In this document: piece after piece, positions 55,638 through 64,000 of the stretch | How positions within the stretch are numbered: position 1 is the first letter of the stretch | How the letters are laid out: every line of letters starts with the position of its first letter | Origin: Tardiphaga sp. vice304 | Lineage (GTDB): Bacteria; Pseudomonadota; Alphaproteobacteria; Rhizobiales; Xanthobacteraceae | Reading direction: 5' to 3' | Assembly: GCF_007018905.1 (NCBI RefSeq) | Contig: NZ_CP041402.1 | Location: 4,266,001 to 4,330,000 of the forward strand | Length of the DNA stretch: 64,000 bases | Translations under genes and position numbers: made by a program | The notes under the pieces: generated by a model | Database searches by the model: none | What the model was told of the DNA's origin: nothing | Seen by the model: only the letters and a program-made list of their open reading frames with translations

Positions 55638-56615
55638 TCAAGCCTCCAGCATGCGGTCGAAGTTGCGGCGCAGGATCAGCTCGACCTGATCGGCCGGCAA
55701 GGCATTTTTGACGAAGTTGACGGGATCCGGTTCGCCCAGCGGAAACGGCGCGTCGCTGCCGAGCATCAGATGCTCGACCGGCACCACGTCGGCGACATAG
55801 CGCAGGATTGCTGGCTCAAAGCAGATGGTGTCGAAATACAACCGGCGCAGATAGTCGCCCACCGGCATGGTCAGCGTGCTCGACAACGCCGGATTGGTGT
55901 CGACCTCGCGCTGCATCCGCGCCCGCAGCACCGGACTGAATGCGCCGGCATGGGCGCAGACCAGCTTCAGCGTCGGCCAGCGGTCGAGAAAGCCGGAGCA
56001 GATCATCTTCAGGATGTTGATGGTGTTGTCGAACAGATAGCCGGCGACAATGGTCAGTTCGTATTCGCGGGTGCGGTCCTTGCCTAGCGGATCGGCGGGA
56101 TGCACGAACAGCGGCACGTTGAGATCTACTGCAGCCTGGAAGATCGGCTCGAAGCGTTCATCGTGCAGATAGACGCCGCGCACGTTGGACGCGATGTGGC
56201 CGCCGACAAAGCCGTGATCGCGCACGCAACGGCGCAATTCCGTTGCTGCAGCCTGCGGGTCCTGCATCGGCAGCAACGCCCAGCCACCGAACCGGGTCCG
56301 GTCCGGGGCGATGGCCGATGCCAGCGAATCGTTGAACACCCGCGCCGCCTCGGTCGCGACTTTGGCGTCGAGGTAATAGTCGATGAACGGCGTCGCCAGC
56401 GACAGGATGGTCCGCTCCACGCCGTCGCGCTGCATCCGCTCGCGCTGCTTGTCCATCTCGAAAAACGTCGTGTTAAGCCCGAAATGCATGCCGCGGATAT
56501 CGAGATCAACGAGATCGCCCTCCCGCCGCTTGATCCGGATCGCGAATTCGTCGCGAGCCTGCGCGAAGCGAAAGAATTCGTCCGGGACGAAATGGCAGTG
56601 AATGTCGGTGATCAT
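55638..56615 (-). CDS. Amidohydrolase family protein (ACMSD/gamma-resorcylate decarboxylase type)
   Basis: TIM-barrel amidohydrolase (325 residues) of the group that includes 2-amino-3-carboxymuconate semialdehyde decarboxylase. It begins ITDIHCHFVPDEFF, giving the HxH metal site. LFVHPADPLG near 168 holds the next His, LVCAHAGAF near 220 the third, and GSDAPFPLGEPD near 288 the catalytic Asp. The reaction may be non-oxidative decarboxylation or hydrolysis of a ring product. It lies two bases after the ABC transporter ATPase gene. Confidence 0.9.
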   Translation of the reverse strand: MITDIHCHFVPDEFFRFAQARDEFAIRIKRREGDLVDLDIRGMHFGLNTTFFEMDKQRERMQRDGVERTILSLATPFIDYYLDAKVATEAARVFNDSLASAIAPDRTRFGGWALLPMQDPQAAATELRRCVRDHGFVGGHIASNVRGVYLHDERFEPIFQAAVDLNVPLFVHPADPLGKDRTREYELTIVAGYLFDNTINILKMICSGFLDRWPTLKLVCAHAGAFSPVLRARMQREVDTNPALSSTLTMPVGDYLRRLYFDTICFEPAILRYVADVVPVEHLMLGSDAPFPLGEPDPVNFVKNALPADQVELILRRNFDRMLEA

Positions 56616-56617
56616 CG

Positions 56618-57322
56618 TCAGAGTCCCAGGTAAGCCGTCTTCAACCGTTCGTCATTGAGCAGCGCGCTGCCCTTGCCTTCCATGACGATGCGGCCATTCT
56701 CCAAGACGTAGGCGCGGTCGGCGGTGTGCAGCACGTGGTGCACGTTCTGCTCGACGATCATCACCGTCAGGCCCTTGGCGCGCAGGTCGATGATGAGGTC
56801 GAACAGCAATTTCACGTAAATCGGTGCGAGCCCTTCCGTCGGCTCGTCGAGCAGCAGCACGCGCGGCTTCGCCATCAAAGCGCGGCCGATCGCCAGCATC
56901 TGCTGCTCGCCGCCGCTCATCGAGCCCGCAACCTGCTTGCGTCGCTCCGCGAGCACCGGCAGCAAGGTAAACACCTCGTCGAGCGTCTGCCGCGCCACCG
57001 CGCGCGCTTCCGCCGCATAGGCGCCGATCTCGAGATTTTCCAGCACCGTCATGAACGGGAACAGCCGACGCCGCTCCGGCACCAGCACCAGTCCCCTGGC
57101 TGGTCGTTCGAACGCCGGCAGGCCCTCCATGGCGATGCCTTCGAGCAGGACTTCGCCCTGATAGGTGGTGCGCAGCCCCGCCAGCGTGAACATCAGCGTG
57201 CTCTTGCCGGCCGCGTTGGCGCCGACCAAACCGACGATCTCGCCCGCGCCAACCGTGAGATTGACATCGTGCAGCACCTGAACGGCGCCGTAGGAGGCGT
57301 TGAGATTGCGAACTTCAAGCAA
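56618..57322 (-). CDS. livF: Branched-chain-type ABC transporter ATP-binding protein LivF
   Basis: ATPase subunit (234 residues) of a HAAT-type importer. Walker A is GANAAGKST (the common form is GANGAGKT/ST), signature SMSGGEQQMLAIGRAL near 136-151, Walker B RVLLLDEPTEGLAP. The length and the C-terminal EQNVHHVLHTADRAYVLENGRI are typical LivF. It overlaps the livG end by eight bases. The importer brings in the substrate of the following catabolic enzymes. Confidence 0.95.
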   Translation of the reverse strand: MLEVRNLNASYGAVQVLHDVNLTVGAGEIVGLVGANAAGKSTLMFTLAGLRTTYQGEVLLEGIAMEGLPAFERPARGLVLVPERRRLFPFMTVLENLEIGAYAAEARAVARQTLDEVFTLLPVLAERRKQVAGSMSGGEQQMLAIGRALMAKPRVLLLDEPTEGLAPIYVKLLFDLIIDLRAKGLTVMIVEQNVHHVLHTADRAYVLENGRIVMEGKGSALLNDERLKTAYLGL

Positions 57323-58043
57323 GGATCATCTCCTCACCGAGATAGGCCTTCACGACCGCGGGATCGCGCGCCATCACCGCCGGCGTGCCCTCCGCAATCT
57401 GCTTGCCGCGGTTGATCACCACCATGCGCGTCGCCGTCTTCATGATGGCGTAAAGGACGTGCTCGACCCAGATCACGGTGATGCCCCGCGCCGGCAACTC
57501 GGCCACGAATTTGGTCATCGCGCCGACTTCCGTGGGCGTCAGACCGGCCATGATCTCGTCGAACAGCACCAGCTTCGGCCGCATCGCCAGCGCGCGGGCG
57601 ACCTCGAGACGCTTGAGCAGGCCGACCGTCAGCGCGCTTGCCGGCGATCCGGCATAATCGGCCAAGCCGACATCCGCCAAGGTCGCCTCCGCGAGCTTGC
57701 GGGAGCCCGCGATCGATTTTTCGCGCAGGAAGGCGCTGAGCATGACATTCTCGATCACCGACAATTGCCGGTACGGCTTCGGTATCTGGAAAGTGCGGGC
57801 AACGCCGAGCCGCGCCATGTCGTGCGCTTTCCAGCCGGTCACCGGCCTGCCCTCGAACAGTATCTGTCCGGAGGAAGGCGGCAGTACGCCGGCGATCAGA
57901 TTGAACAGCGTACTCTTGCCGGCGCCGTTCGGCCCGATCAGGCCGAGCAGTTCGCCGGGCTCGACCGCGAACGAAACGTCGTTGACCGCCAGCGTCGTGC
58001 GGAACGAGCGGCTGACATGACGCACTTCCAGCAGCGCGCTCAT
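57315..58043 (-). CDS. livG: Branched-chain-type ABC transporter ATP-binding protein LivG
   Basis: Second ATPase subunit (242 residues). Walker A is GPNGAGKST near 37-45, the signature region reads LTVGLLKRLEVARAL and Walker B LVLFDEIMAGLTP. The C-terminus HVLYAIMKTATRMVVINRGK matches LivG. It overlaps livM by four bases (ATGA) and livF by eight. Confidence 0.95.
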   Translation of the reverse strand: MSALLEVRHVSRSFRTTLAVNDVSFAVEPGELLGLIGPNGAGKSTLFNLIAGVLPPSSGQILFEGRPVTGWKAHDMARLGVARTFQIPKPYRQLSVIENVMLSAFLREKSIAGSRKLAEATLADVGLADYAGSPASALTVGLLKRLEVARALAMRPKLVLFDEIMAGLTPTEVGAMTKFVAELPARGITVIWVEHVLYAIMKTATRMVVINRGKQIAEGTPAVMARDPAVVKAYLGEEMILA

Positions 58044-59053
58044 GGCGTCGGCCTCCGGCGCTTGAATTTGTTGAGCGCGCCGGCCAGACCTGCTGGGAAA
58101 TACAGCATCACGATGATCAGGCCAAAACTGTAGATGACGAGATGCAGGCCGGCGGCGGCATTGCCGAGATAGGAGCGCAGCAATTCGGAGAGCGGCGTGA
58201 TCAGAAAGGAGCCGAGCACCGGGCCGATCGCGGTGCCGAGGCCGCCGACGGCCGGTAGCAGCGCGAACTGAAAGGAGAGCTCGGGCGAGATCACATAGGT
58301 CGGATCGAGATAGAGGAAATATTGCGCGAACAGCGATCCGCCGATGCCGGTCAGCGCCGCGCTCAACGCCATCGCCAGCCCTCGGCCGAGCAGCGGGTTG
58401 ACGCCGGCGGCGCTCGCCGCATCCTCGTTGTCGCGGATCGCAAACAGATAGTATCCGTAGCGCGATGCCTCGAGGCCCTTGGTGATCGCATAGACGAAGA
58501 CCAGATAGCCGAGCATCAGCGCGGCGTAGGTCTCCTTCGAGGCGAACACCATTCCGCTCAGGCTGGACATCGGCGGGATCGACAGGCCCTCGGGTCCGCC
58601 GGTGAGCGAGGCCCAGTTCAGGGCAATGATGCGAACGACCTCAGCGAAGGCCAGCGTCGACAGGATGAAGAACGGGCCACGCAGCCGGGCGCAGATCAGC
58701 GCCAGCACCGCACCGAACAGCGCGGCGATCACGGCCCCGGCCCAGATCCCGATCCATGGCGAGATGCCATAGCGCGTCAGCAGGATGGTCGACGTATAGG
58801 CGCCGACGCCGAAGAACGCCGAATGGCCGAATGAGATCAGGCCGGCATAGCCGCCGGCGATATTCCACGCCAGCGCCAGCCCTGCGAACAGGAAGCTGAG
58901 CAGGATCACGTCGCGCAGGCTTGGAGCGATGCCCGACACGACAAGCGCCAGCGAGATCGCCAGCAGCGCCAGCTCGAACCAGGAGATGCGACCGCGCTCC
59001 GGCAAAACCGGGATGCGGCGTTCTGAAACGGTGGTGGTGACGATGCTCGACAT
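58040..59053 (-). CDS. livM: Branched-chain-type ABC transporter permease LivM
   Basis: Membrane permease (337 residues, about nine to ten helices). The family block GYAGLISFGHSAFFGVGAYTS lies near 70-90 and the transporter coupling region ALEASRYGYYLFAIRDNEDAASAAGVN near 205. The C-terminal GGLGTAIGPVLGSF is conserved in LivM. It follows livH after four bases and overlaps livG. Confidence 0.95.
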   Translation of the reverse strand: MSSIVTTTVSERRIPVLPERGRISWFELALLAISLALVVSGIAPSLRDVILLSFLFAGLALAWNIAGGYAGLISFGHSAFFGVGAYTSTILLTRYGISPWIGIWAGAVIAALFGAVLALICARLRGPFFILSTLAFAEVVRIIALNWASLTGGPEGLSIPPMSSLSGMVFASKETYAALMLGYLVFVYAITKGLEASRYGYYLFAIRDNEDAASAAGVNPLLGRGLAMALSAALTGIGGSLFAQYFLYLDPTYVISPELSFQFALLPAVGGLGTAIGPVLGSFLITPLSELLRSYLGNAAAGLHLVIYSFGLIIVMLYFPAGLAGALNKFKRRRPTP

Positions 59054-59057
59054 GGCC

Positions 59058-59942
59058 CTACTCGTTCATGCCGACGGTCGCAGCACCCTGCTGACCAAGG
59101 AGGCCGTTCGGCCGGAAAATCATCACCAGCAGGAACAGCACGAAGAAGAACAGCTGTCCGAACGCCGGCGCGATGTAATAGCTGCTCAGCGATTGCATGA
59201 CGCCGACGCAGATGCCGCCGAACAGCGCGCCCTCGATGCTGCCCATGCCGCCGAGCACCACGATGACGAAGGCGATCAGCACGAAGTTCAGCCCGACCGA
59301 GGGGAACACCGAGAACAGCGGCAGCATGACGCAGGCCGCGAGGCCGACCAGCGCCGAGCCGCCGGCAAAGGTGATCAGGAAGATGCGCGGCACCGGGATG
59401 CCCATCAGCATCGCGGCCTCGCCGTCCTGCACCGTGGCGCGGATCGCCTTGCCGAGATAGGTCTTCTTGATCATCCACTGCAGGGCGACGGTGCACAGGA
59501 TGGTGATCAGGAAGCCGAGCAGCAGCTCGACCTTGAGGTAGATCGGGCCGATGGTCAGCGAGCGGCCAAAGATCGGGGGAATGTCGCGCAGATCAGCGGT
59601 CATCGCCATCAGCGCGGCGTTCTGCAGGAAGATCGACAGCGCCATGGTGGCAAACACCACCACCAGATGCGGCTTGTCGAGTGCGGGGCTGACCACCAGC
59701 CGGTAAACGATGGCCCCGAACAGGAACATTGCCGGCACGATGGCGATCGCCGCGACATACGGGTTGAGCCCGAACAGCTGCGAGATCGCCCAGGCGCCGT
59801 ACATCGCGATCATCAGGAATTCGCCATGCGCGAAGTTGACGATGCGCAGCACGCCGAAGATCAGGGTCAGGCCGATGCTCATCAGCGCATAGACGCTGCC
59901 GATCAGCACACCGGACAAGACAAGCTGGATGAAGGTGCTCAT
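59058..59942 (-). CDS. livH: Branched-chain-type ABC transporter permease LivH
   Basis: Membrane permease (294 residues, about eight helices). It begins FIQLVLSGVLIGSVYALMSIGLTLIFGVLRIVNFAHGEFLMIA, the clear LivH start, and has GKAIRATVQDGEAAMLMGIP near 185 as the ATPase-coupling loop and GGMGSIEGALFGG near 230. It lies 49 bp after the binding-protein gene. The protein is complete and unremarkable for the family. Confidence 0.95.
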   Translation of the reverse strand: MSTFIQLVLSGVLIGSVYALMSIGLTLIFGVLRIVNFAHGEFLMIAMYGAWAISQLFGLNPYVAAIAIVPAMFLFGAIVYRLVVSPALDKPHLVVVFATMALSIFLQNAALMAMTADLRDIPPIFGRSLTIGPIYLKVELLLGFLITILCTVALQWMIKKTYLGKAIRATVQDGEAAMLMGIPVPRIFLITFAGGSALVGLAACVMLPLFSVFPSVGLNFVLIAFVIVVLGGMGSIEGALFGGICVGVMQSLSSYYIAPAFGQLFFFVLFLLVMIFRPNGLLGQQGAATVGMNE

Positions 59943-59991
59943 GGCATTGACCGAGCGGCCGCGCGAGGGTCGGGTCCCCGCGCGAACCGGT

Positions 59992-61260
59992 TCAGCGGTT
60001 GCTCCACTTCGGCAATGGCACCATGGCGGCTTCGCTGGTGGCGAGGCTCGGCGGATAGACCTCTTCGTTGCCGGCCTTGGTCCACTGCCAGACGCCAATC
60101 GATGCGCGCAGGTTCTGTCCCGCGTCCTTCGGATCGTCGGCCCAATCGAAATTGGTGAACTTGATGCCGCTGCCGTTGACCAATGATCCTTCCGGCAGGT
60201 CGAGCTTGAGCGCGATCTCGCGCAGCTCGTCGGGCTGGAAGGTCTTGGCCTTCGGCAGCACCTCGGTAAACAAGGCCCAGATCGCCGAGAACCCAGCCGC
60301 GGCATGGCCGGCGGGCGCGCGCTTCAGCTTGGCCTCGTAGCGCTTGTAGAACTCCTCGGCGACTTTCTTAACCTCGGGCTTCAGCACGTTGGCATTCACC
60401 TTCGGCGGAAAGTCGGCGACGAAAATGCCGACCACGGAATCGCCGATCGAGTCGCGCAGGTCCGGCGACGAATAGCCGGCACTAACGCCGACAAAGGCGT
60501 TGACGTTGAAGTCGAGCTCCTTGGCCTTGCGCTGGAACAGGATGGCGTCGTTGGGGAACGAGATCGCGATCAGGATGTCGGGCGTGACGTCCTTCAGTTT
60601 CTGCACGATCGGGGTCATGTCGGTCGCAGTCTGGTCATAGCCTTCGTCGTAAGCGAGCTTGATGCCCTTGGTCTGCGAATAGGCGCGGATGCCGTCGCCG
60701 ACCGATTTGCCGAACGCCCGGTTCTCCCACAGCAGCGCAATTTTCAAGTCGGTTACCGGCTTTTTCAAGCGCTTGGCGAGATCGTCGAACACGAAGTCGA
60801 CCGCAGCCTGGCCGTATTTGCGCGCGGGGGCGCCTACCTGGAAAGTGTATTTGAAGCCACGGCGGGTGATGATCTCGGCTGCGCCCGTCGTCTCCCAGTG
60901 AAATGCCCCGTTGCGCTCCGCCGCCTGACTGACGGCAATCGCGATCGGCGACGCGAACGAGCCGGTCGTGATCTTGATGCCCTCCTTGGTGATCAGCCGC
61001 TCGGTCTCGCTGATCGCGGCGTTCGGCGTGGTGGCGTCGCCCTGCAGATACTCGATCTTGCGACCGTTGACGCCGCCGCGCTCGTTGATCATCTCGCGGG
61101 CGATCTGCATCGCTTCCCAGTTCTCAATGCCGTTCTTCGCCAGCGGCCCGGTGAAGGGCAGCAGCACGCCGATCTTGATCGGCTCCTGGGCGCCCGCCGA
61201 CATCGTGGTAGCAAGCAAGAGGCTTGCAAACATCGTGCTCAAACGAAGAAGACGTCGCAT
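59992..61260 (-). CDS. Branched-chain-type ABC transporter substrate-binding protein
   Basis: Periplasmic binding protein (422 residues) with a signal peptide (MRRLLRLSTMFASLLLATTM, cleavage after AGA). The mature protein starts IKIGVLLPFTGPLAKNGIENW, then the ERLITKEGIKITTGSFASP and ALLWENRAFGKSVGDGIR segments usual for the LivK-like group that binds amides, ureas or aromatic amino compounds. The ATG at 61260 has GGAG eight bases upstream. It is the first gene of the large minus-strand catabolic operon and faces the LysR gene. Confidence 0.93.
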   Translation of the reverse strand: MRRLLRLSTMFASLLLATTMSAGAQEPIKIGVLLPFTGPLAKNGIENWEAMQIAREMINERGGVNGRKIEYLQGDATTPNAAISETERLITKEGIKITTGSFASPIAIAVSQAAERNGAFHWETTGAAEIITRRGFKYTFQVGAPARKYGQAAVDFVFDDLAKRLKKPVTDLKIALLWENRAFGKSVGDGIRAYSQTKGIKLAYDEGYDQTATDMTPIVQKLKDVTPDILIAISFPNDAILFQRKAKELDFNVNAFVGVSAGYSSPDLRDSIGDSVVGIFVADFPPKVNANVLKPEVKKVAEEFYKRYEAKLKRAPAGHAAAGFSAIWALFTEVLPKAKTFQPDELREIALKLDLPEGSLVNGSGIKFTNFDWADDPKDAGQNLRASIGVWQWTKAGNEEVYPPSLATSEAAMVPLPKWSNR

Positions 61261-61344
61261 TGGTTCAGCTCCGGTGCAATCGATCGGGTCCCAGCGACGC
61301 AAAGCCTAGCGGCGACATTTACATGCAGCAATCGAATTTTTTCC

Positions 61345-61368
61345 ATACGTTCTATTCAGAAAACGTAT
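61345..61368. promoter_or_regulatory. LysR-type operator (inverted repeat) in divergent region
   Basis: ATACGTT (61345-61351) and AACGTAT (61362-61368) are perfect 7-bp arms separated by 10 bp, with ATAC/GTAT outer ends as in many LysR recognition sites. The site ends 19 bp before the LysR start and lies 85 bp upstream of the binding-protein start, ideal for autorepression and activation of the divergent operon. Confidence 0.65.
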
Positions 61369-61387
61369 ACTGCGGCATGGAGGCGCG

Positions 61388-62302
61388 ATGGACAGGCGAA
61401 AGATCGACTTCTTCTTTTCGGTGATCGAGCACGGCAATCTGAGCGGTGCGGCGCAGGCGCTGCGCGTGTCGCAGCCGACCCTCAGCCGACAGATCCAGGC
61501 GATCGAGGAAGAATTCCAGACGCCGCTGTTCGTACGCGGCGGCCGCGGCATGATGCTGACCGAGGCCGGAAAGCAGCTACATGAAGGCCTGCAGAGCATC
61601 GATCGCCAGCTGCGCCTGCTGAAAAGCGACGTGGCGGCCGTGACACTGGAGCCTTCCGGCGAAGTGGCGTTCGGCATTCCGCCCTCGCCGCGCGGGCTGA
61701 TCGCCGTGCCGCTGGTCGAGAAATTCAATGCGGCCTACCCGCGCATCCTGGTCCGCATCGTCGAAGAGACCAGCGGCCAGCTCCGCGACCTCGTCGCCAA
61801 CGGCATGCTCGACGTGGCGATCACTAATACCAATGAACCGACGCAGGGCATTTCGTCGCAGCATCTGGGCCGCGAACGCATGCTGCTGGTCGGACCGGCC
61901 AGCGCCCGACTGTCGATGCGCAAGGAGACGCCGATTAAATCTTTGGCAGGGCTGCCGTTGATATTGACAATGCGGCCGAACAGCCTACGGCTGACCATCG
62001 AGACCGGCCTCGGACTGCATGGGCTGCAGCCCAATATCCGTTTCGAGGCCAACACGCTGCCGTTGATGACTGACCTCGTGGTTGCCGGCCTCGGCTACAC
62101 CGTGCTTCCCGCCTGCGGCGTGCGCGCTTTGTTGAAGCAAGGCGGCATCTCCGCCAGTCCGATCAGCGATCTGTCGATCACATGGATGGCAGCACGGCCG
62201 AAGATGCGATCGCTTGGCGTCGCCGCCGAACGGTTTTACGATATGGTCTGCGAATTCGGCCGCAAGCAGATCCGCGACGGCGTCTGGGAGGCGACGAGCT
62301 AG
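61388..62302 (+). CDS. LysR-family transcriptional regulator
   Basis: LysR-type regulator (304 residues). The DNA-binding domain starts MDRRKIDFFFSVIEHGNLSG and continues LRVSQPTLSRQIQAIEEEFQTPLF; the effector domain begins at EVAFGIPPSP near 95. GGAGG precedes the ATG. It is divergent from the ABC importer and catabolic operon, with an operator-like repeat between them, so it most likely senses the transported compound or a breakdown product. Confidence 0.93.
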   Translation: MDRRKIDFFFSVIEHGNLSGAAQALRVSQPTLSRQIQAIEEEFQTPLFVRGGRGMMLTEAGKQLHEGLQSIDRQLRLLKSDVAAVTLEPSGEVAFGIPPSPRGLIAVPLVEKFNAAYPRILVRIVEETSGQLRDLVANGMLDVAITNTNEPTQGISSQHLGRERMLLVGPASARLSMRKETPIKSLAGLPLILTMRPNSLRLTIETGLGLHGLQPNIRFEANTLPLMTDLVVAGLGYTVLPACGVRALLKQGGISASPISDLSITWMAARPKMRSLGVAAERFYDMVCEFGRKQIRDGVWEATS

Positions 62303-62364
62303 ATCCCTGTGCGAAGTGGCCGCGTTCTTGCTTTCCGTGTCGCAGCTTTGCAAGGAGACGTCCC

Positions 62365-63357
62365 GTGATCCATCCGAATGTGCCAATGCCGATCGACCGC
62401 CGTACGTTGCTGGCCGGGATTGCCGCAACCAGCGTGGTTGCCAGTGTGACATCGGCAGCGGCGCAGACAGCGACCGACGCAGCCACAAAAGTCTGGCTCG
62501 ACATGGACCAGAAGGCGCTCGACGACGCCTACGACCAGCCGAAATATGCGCCGAACATCCAGCAGGTCATCAAGCGCTACGCCTCGGTCAGCGACGCCAT
62601 GCGCACCAGGGTCGGCAATCCCAAGCGCGCAGCCTACGGACCGACGGAAATCCAGAAGCTCGACATCTTCTCGCCGAAGCAGGCCAAGGCGCCGATTCAC
62701 ATCCATATTCATGGCGGCGCCTGGCGGCAGCGGCCGGCCTCCGACTACGCCTTTCCCGGCGAAATGCTGATGCATGCGGGCGCGCACTACGTCGTGCCCG
62801 ATTTTATCTCGGTCGATGAGTCGAACGGCGAACTGGCACCTATGGTCGAGCAGGTGCGTCGCGCGATCGCCTGGACGGTAAGCAATGCCGCGAGTTTCGG
62901 CGGCGATCCCACCCGCGTCTATCTGTCGGGGTTCTCGTCCGGCGCGCATCTCGCCGGCGTCGCCCTGCTGACGGACTGGCGTAAGGATTACGACTTGCCG
63001 GACGACGTCATCAAGGGCGCGGTGCTTTCCAGCGGCCTGTACGACCTCAAGGCGGTGCGCCTCTCGGCGCGGTCGAAATACGTCAAGTTTACCGACGAGG
63101 TCGAACTGGCGTTCAGCACGCAGCGGCATCTGGCGAGAATCCGGACGCCGCTGTTCCTCGCGCACGGCAGCTACGAGTCGCCCGAATTCCAGCGCCAGAC
63201 CCGGGACTTTGCAGCTGCGCTGAAGGCCGCGGGCAAGCCCGTGCAATACGTCGTCAACCCGAACTTCAACCATTTCGAGATGATGGAAACGTTCGGCAAT
63301 CCCTATGGGCTGCTGGGACGCGCGGTGCTTGAGCAGATGCAGTTGCGCAGCATCTGA
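62365..63357 (+). CDS. Tat-exported alpha/beta hydrolase (HGG-type esterase)
   Basis: Serine hydrolase (330 residues from the GTG at 62365). A twin-arginine signal (PIDRRTLLAGIAATSVVASV) precedes the mature domain. The oxyanion loop is IHGGAW near 120, the nucleophile elbow GFSSGAH near 195 and the catalytic His in NFNHFEMME near 305. The fold resembles BD-FAE and kynurenine-formamidase-like esterases. The GTG has AAGGAG seven bases upstream; the ATG at 62386 lacks one. It lies 62 bp behind the LysR gene and may belong to the same pathway. Confidence 0.87.
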   Translation: MIHPNVPMPIDRRTLLAGIAATSVVASVTSAAAQTATDAATKVWLDMDQKALDDAYDQPKYAPNIQQVIKRYASVSDAMRTRVGNPKRAAYGPTEIQKLDIFSPKQAKAPIHIHIHGGAWRQRPASDYAFPGEMLMHAGAHYVVPDFISVDESNGELAPMVEQVRRAIAWTVSNAASFGGDPTRVYLSGFSSGAHLAGVALLTDWRKDYDLPDDVIKGAVLSSGLYDLKAVRLSARSKYVKFTDEVELAFSTQRHLARIRTPLFLAHGSYESPEFQRQTRDFAAALKAAGKPVQYVVNPNFNHFEMMETFGNPYGLLGRAVLEQMQLRSI

Positions 63358-63390
63358 CACTGGAATGTTTCTGAAGCGCCGAACGCGGCT

Positions 63391-63540
63391 TTACCGTTTG
63401 CGCCACGGCACGACGGCGCGTTCGATCGCGTCGAAGCCGGCGTTCATTCCGAAGCCGATGATCGCGATGACGAACAGGCCGACATACATCGTCTCGACAT
63501 CGAACAGCTCCCAGGTGATGCCGAGTCCGTCGCGTCGCCG
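63391..63540 (-). pseudogene. C-terminal remnant of an ABC transporter permease (SsuC/TauC type)
   Basis: The minus-strand frame ends with LGITWELFDVETMYVGLFVI, a further hydrophobic stretch (AIIGFGMNAGFDA) and IERAVVPWRKR. This is the last membrane helix and the LERRLVPWR-like tail of nitrate/sulfonate/taurine-type permeases. The sequence before it is Arg-rich and unrelated, and the other permease segments, ATPase and binding-protein genes are missing. It is read as the remains of a deleted transporter gene. Confidence 0.55.
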
Positions 63541-63595
63541 ACGGCGGCCGTCTACGCTTGCCAGAGCGGACGGCCGTCGTTCCATTCACCCGATG

Positions 63596-64000
63596 TCAGC
63601 GCGGCGTCGACTCGGCCGCCACGACGACCTTGCCGTAACGCTCGGCGTCGCTGCGCAGTTCGGTCTCGAAGGCCTCGGGCGTGGAGGTCGTCAGCGTGAC
63701 GCCCTGGGCCGCGTACTGTTTGCCGATAGCCGGATCGGCCATCACCTCGGCAAGGTCGCGGGCGATCTGGTTCACGATCGCCTTGGGCGTTGCCGCCGCA
63801 GCCAACATGCCGAACCAGCTGTCGTAAACGAAACCCGGCAAGCCGGCTTCCGCGAAGGTCGGCACGTCGGGCAATTGCGGCAGGCGCGCGTTGCCGGTCA
63901 CAGCCAGAGCGCGCAACTTGCCCGACTGGATCAGGTCGCCGCCGACGTTGAAGAAGGTGAATGCCAGGTTGGTGTCGCCGCGCATCACGCTGATCTGCGA
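63596..64000 (-). CDS. Bug family (TctC-like) substrate-binding protein, C-terminal part
   Basis: The frame is open from the right window edge to the TGA at 63596, giving the last 134 residues of a Bug protein. It contains the family phrases MRGDTNLAFTFFNVGGDLIQ, GKLRALAVTGNARLPQLPDV, TFAEAGLPGFVYDSWFGMLA and a C-terminal helix ending VAAESTPR. The start and signal peptide lie outside the window. It is the third Bug protein here; no tctA or tctB gene is visible beside it. Confidence 0.9.
   Translation of the reverse strand, partial: SQISVMRGDTNLAFTFFNVGGDLIQSGKLRALAVTGNARLPQLPDVPTFAEAGLPGFVYDSWFGMLAAAATPKAIVNQIARDLAEVMADPAIGKQYAAQGVTLTTSTPEAFETELRSDAERYGKVVVAAESTPR

Overview
The window is GC-rich (low-to-mid 60s percent by eye), densely coded DNA from a chromosome that looks like an alphaproteobacterium of the Bradyrhizobium/Rhodopseudomonas/Afipia type. 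This is inferred from the gene families, not from a marker gene: three Bug/TctC substrate-binding proteins, GlcG-type proteins, CoxL/CoxS molybdenum hydroxylases, a FixK/FNR-like box and short GC-rich intergenic palindromes. No rRNA, tRNA, CRISPR array, integrase or intact insertion sequence was seen.

Layout. (1) 1-9138: a tripartite tricarboxylate transporter (tctA partial, tctB, tctC), a crotonase-like protein and a serine/alanine-glyoxylate aminotransferase on the minus strand. They diverge, across a perfect 14-bp palindrome, from a large FAD/Fe-S 2-hydroxyacid dehydrogenase and a GlcG-like protein. This looks like an uptake and oxidation module for hydroxy acids and glyoxylate. (2) 9186-12200: a glutathione S-transferase and a cobalt-type nitrile hydratase operon (alpha, beta, accessory, small protein) with a recognisable promoter, then a pyruvate-kinase-like N-terminal scrap with a FixK/FNR-like box upstream. 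(3) 12771-17357: a decaying galactarate/glucarate (gar) operon. The dehydratase and glycerate kinase genes are intact, but garR carries an in-frame TAG and garL is truncated and frameshifted. A scrap resembling the end of a LysR gene follows. (4) 17440-23353: a LysR gene divergent from a Bug protein, an orphan Liv-type binding protein, a muconate-cycloisomerase-like enzyme and a secreted hydrolase. (5) 23422-43542: a large exopolysaccharide locus with UDP-glucose dehydrogenase, FkbM methyltransferase, priming glycosyltransferase, PPP phosphatase, Wza-like export protein, outer-membrane barrel, Wzc-like kinase, polymerase, flippase, four further glycosyltransferases, two acyltransferases and an antisense GH10 glycanase.

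(6) 43670-44893: a CaiB/BaiF CoA-transferase. (7) 45315-51562: a compact eight-gene minus-strand operon that joins a periplasmic IorAB-type molybdenum hydroxylase, a small cytochrome c, a flavocytochrome c sulfide dehydrogenase flavoprotein and SoxX, SoxY, SoxZ, SoxA, with no soxB or soxCD here. This is the most unusual system in the window. (8) 51710-62302: a catabolic operon with a complete branched-chain-type ABC importer, amidohydrolase, AA_synth protein, CoxS/CoxL hydroxylase and RidA protein, divergent from its own LysR gene with a clear operator-like inverted repeat. I infer an N-heterocycle or amino-aromatic pathway. (9) 62365-64000: a Tat-exported alpha/beta hydrolase, the tail of a broken ABC permease gene, and the 3' part of another Bug protein gene.

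Most starts were chosen from Shine-Dalgarno sequences and overlaps with the upstream gene. Family calls come from reading translated motifs; no database search was run.
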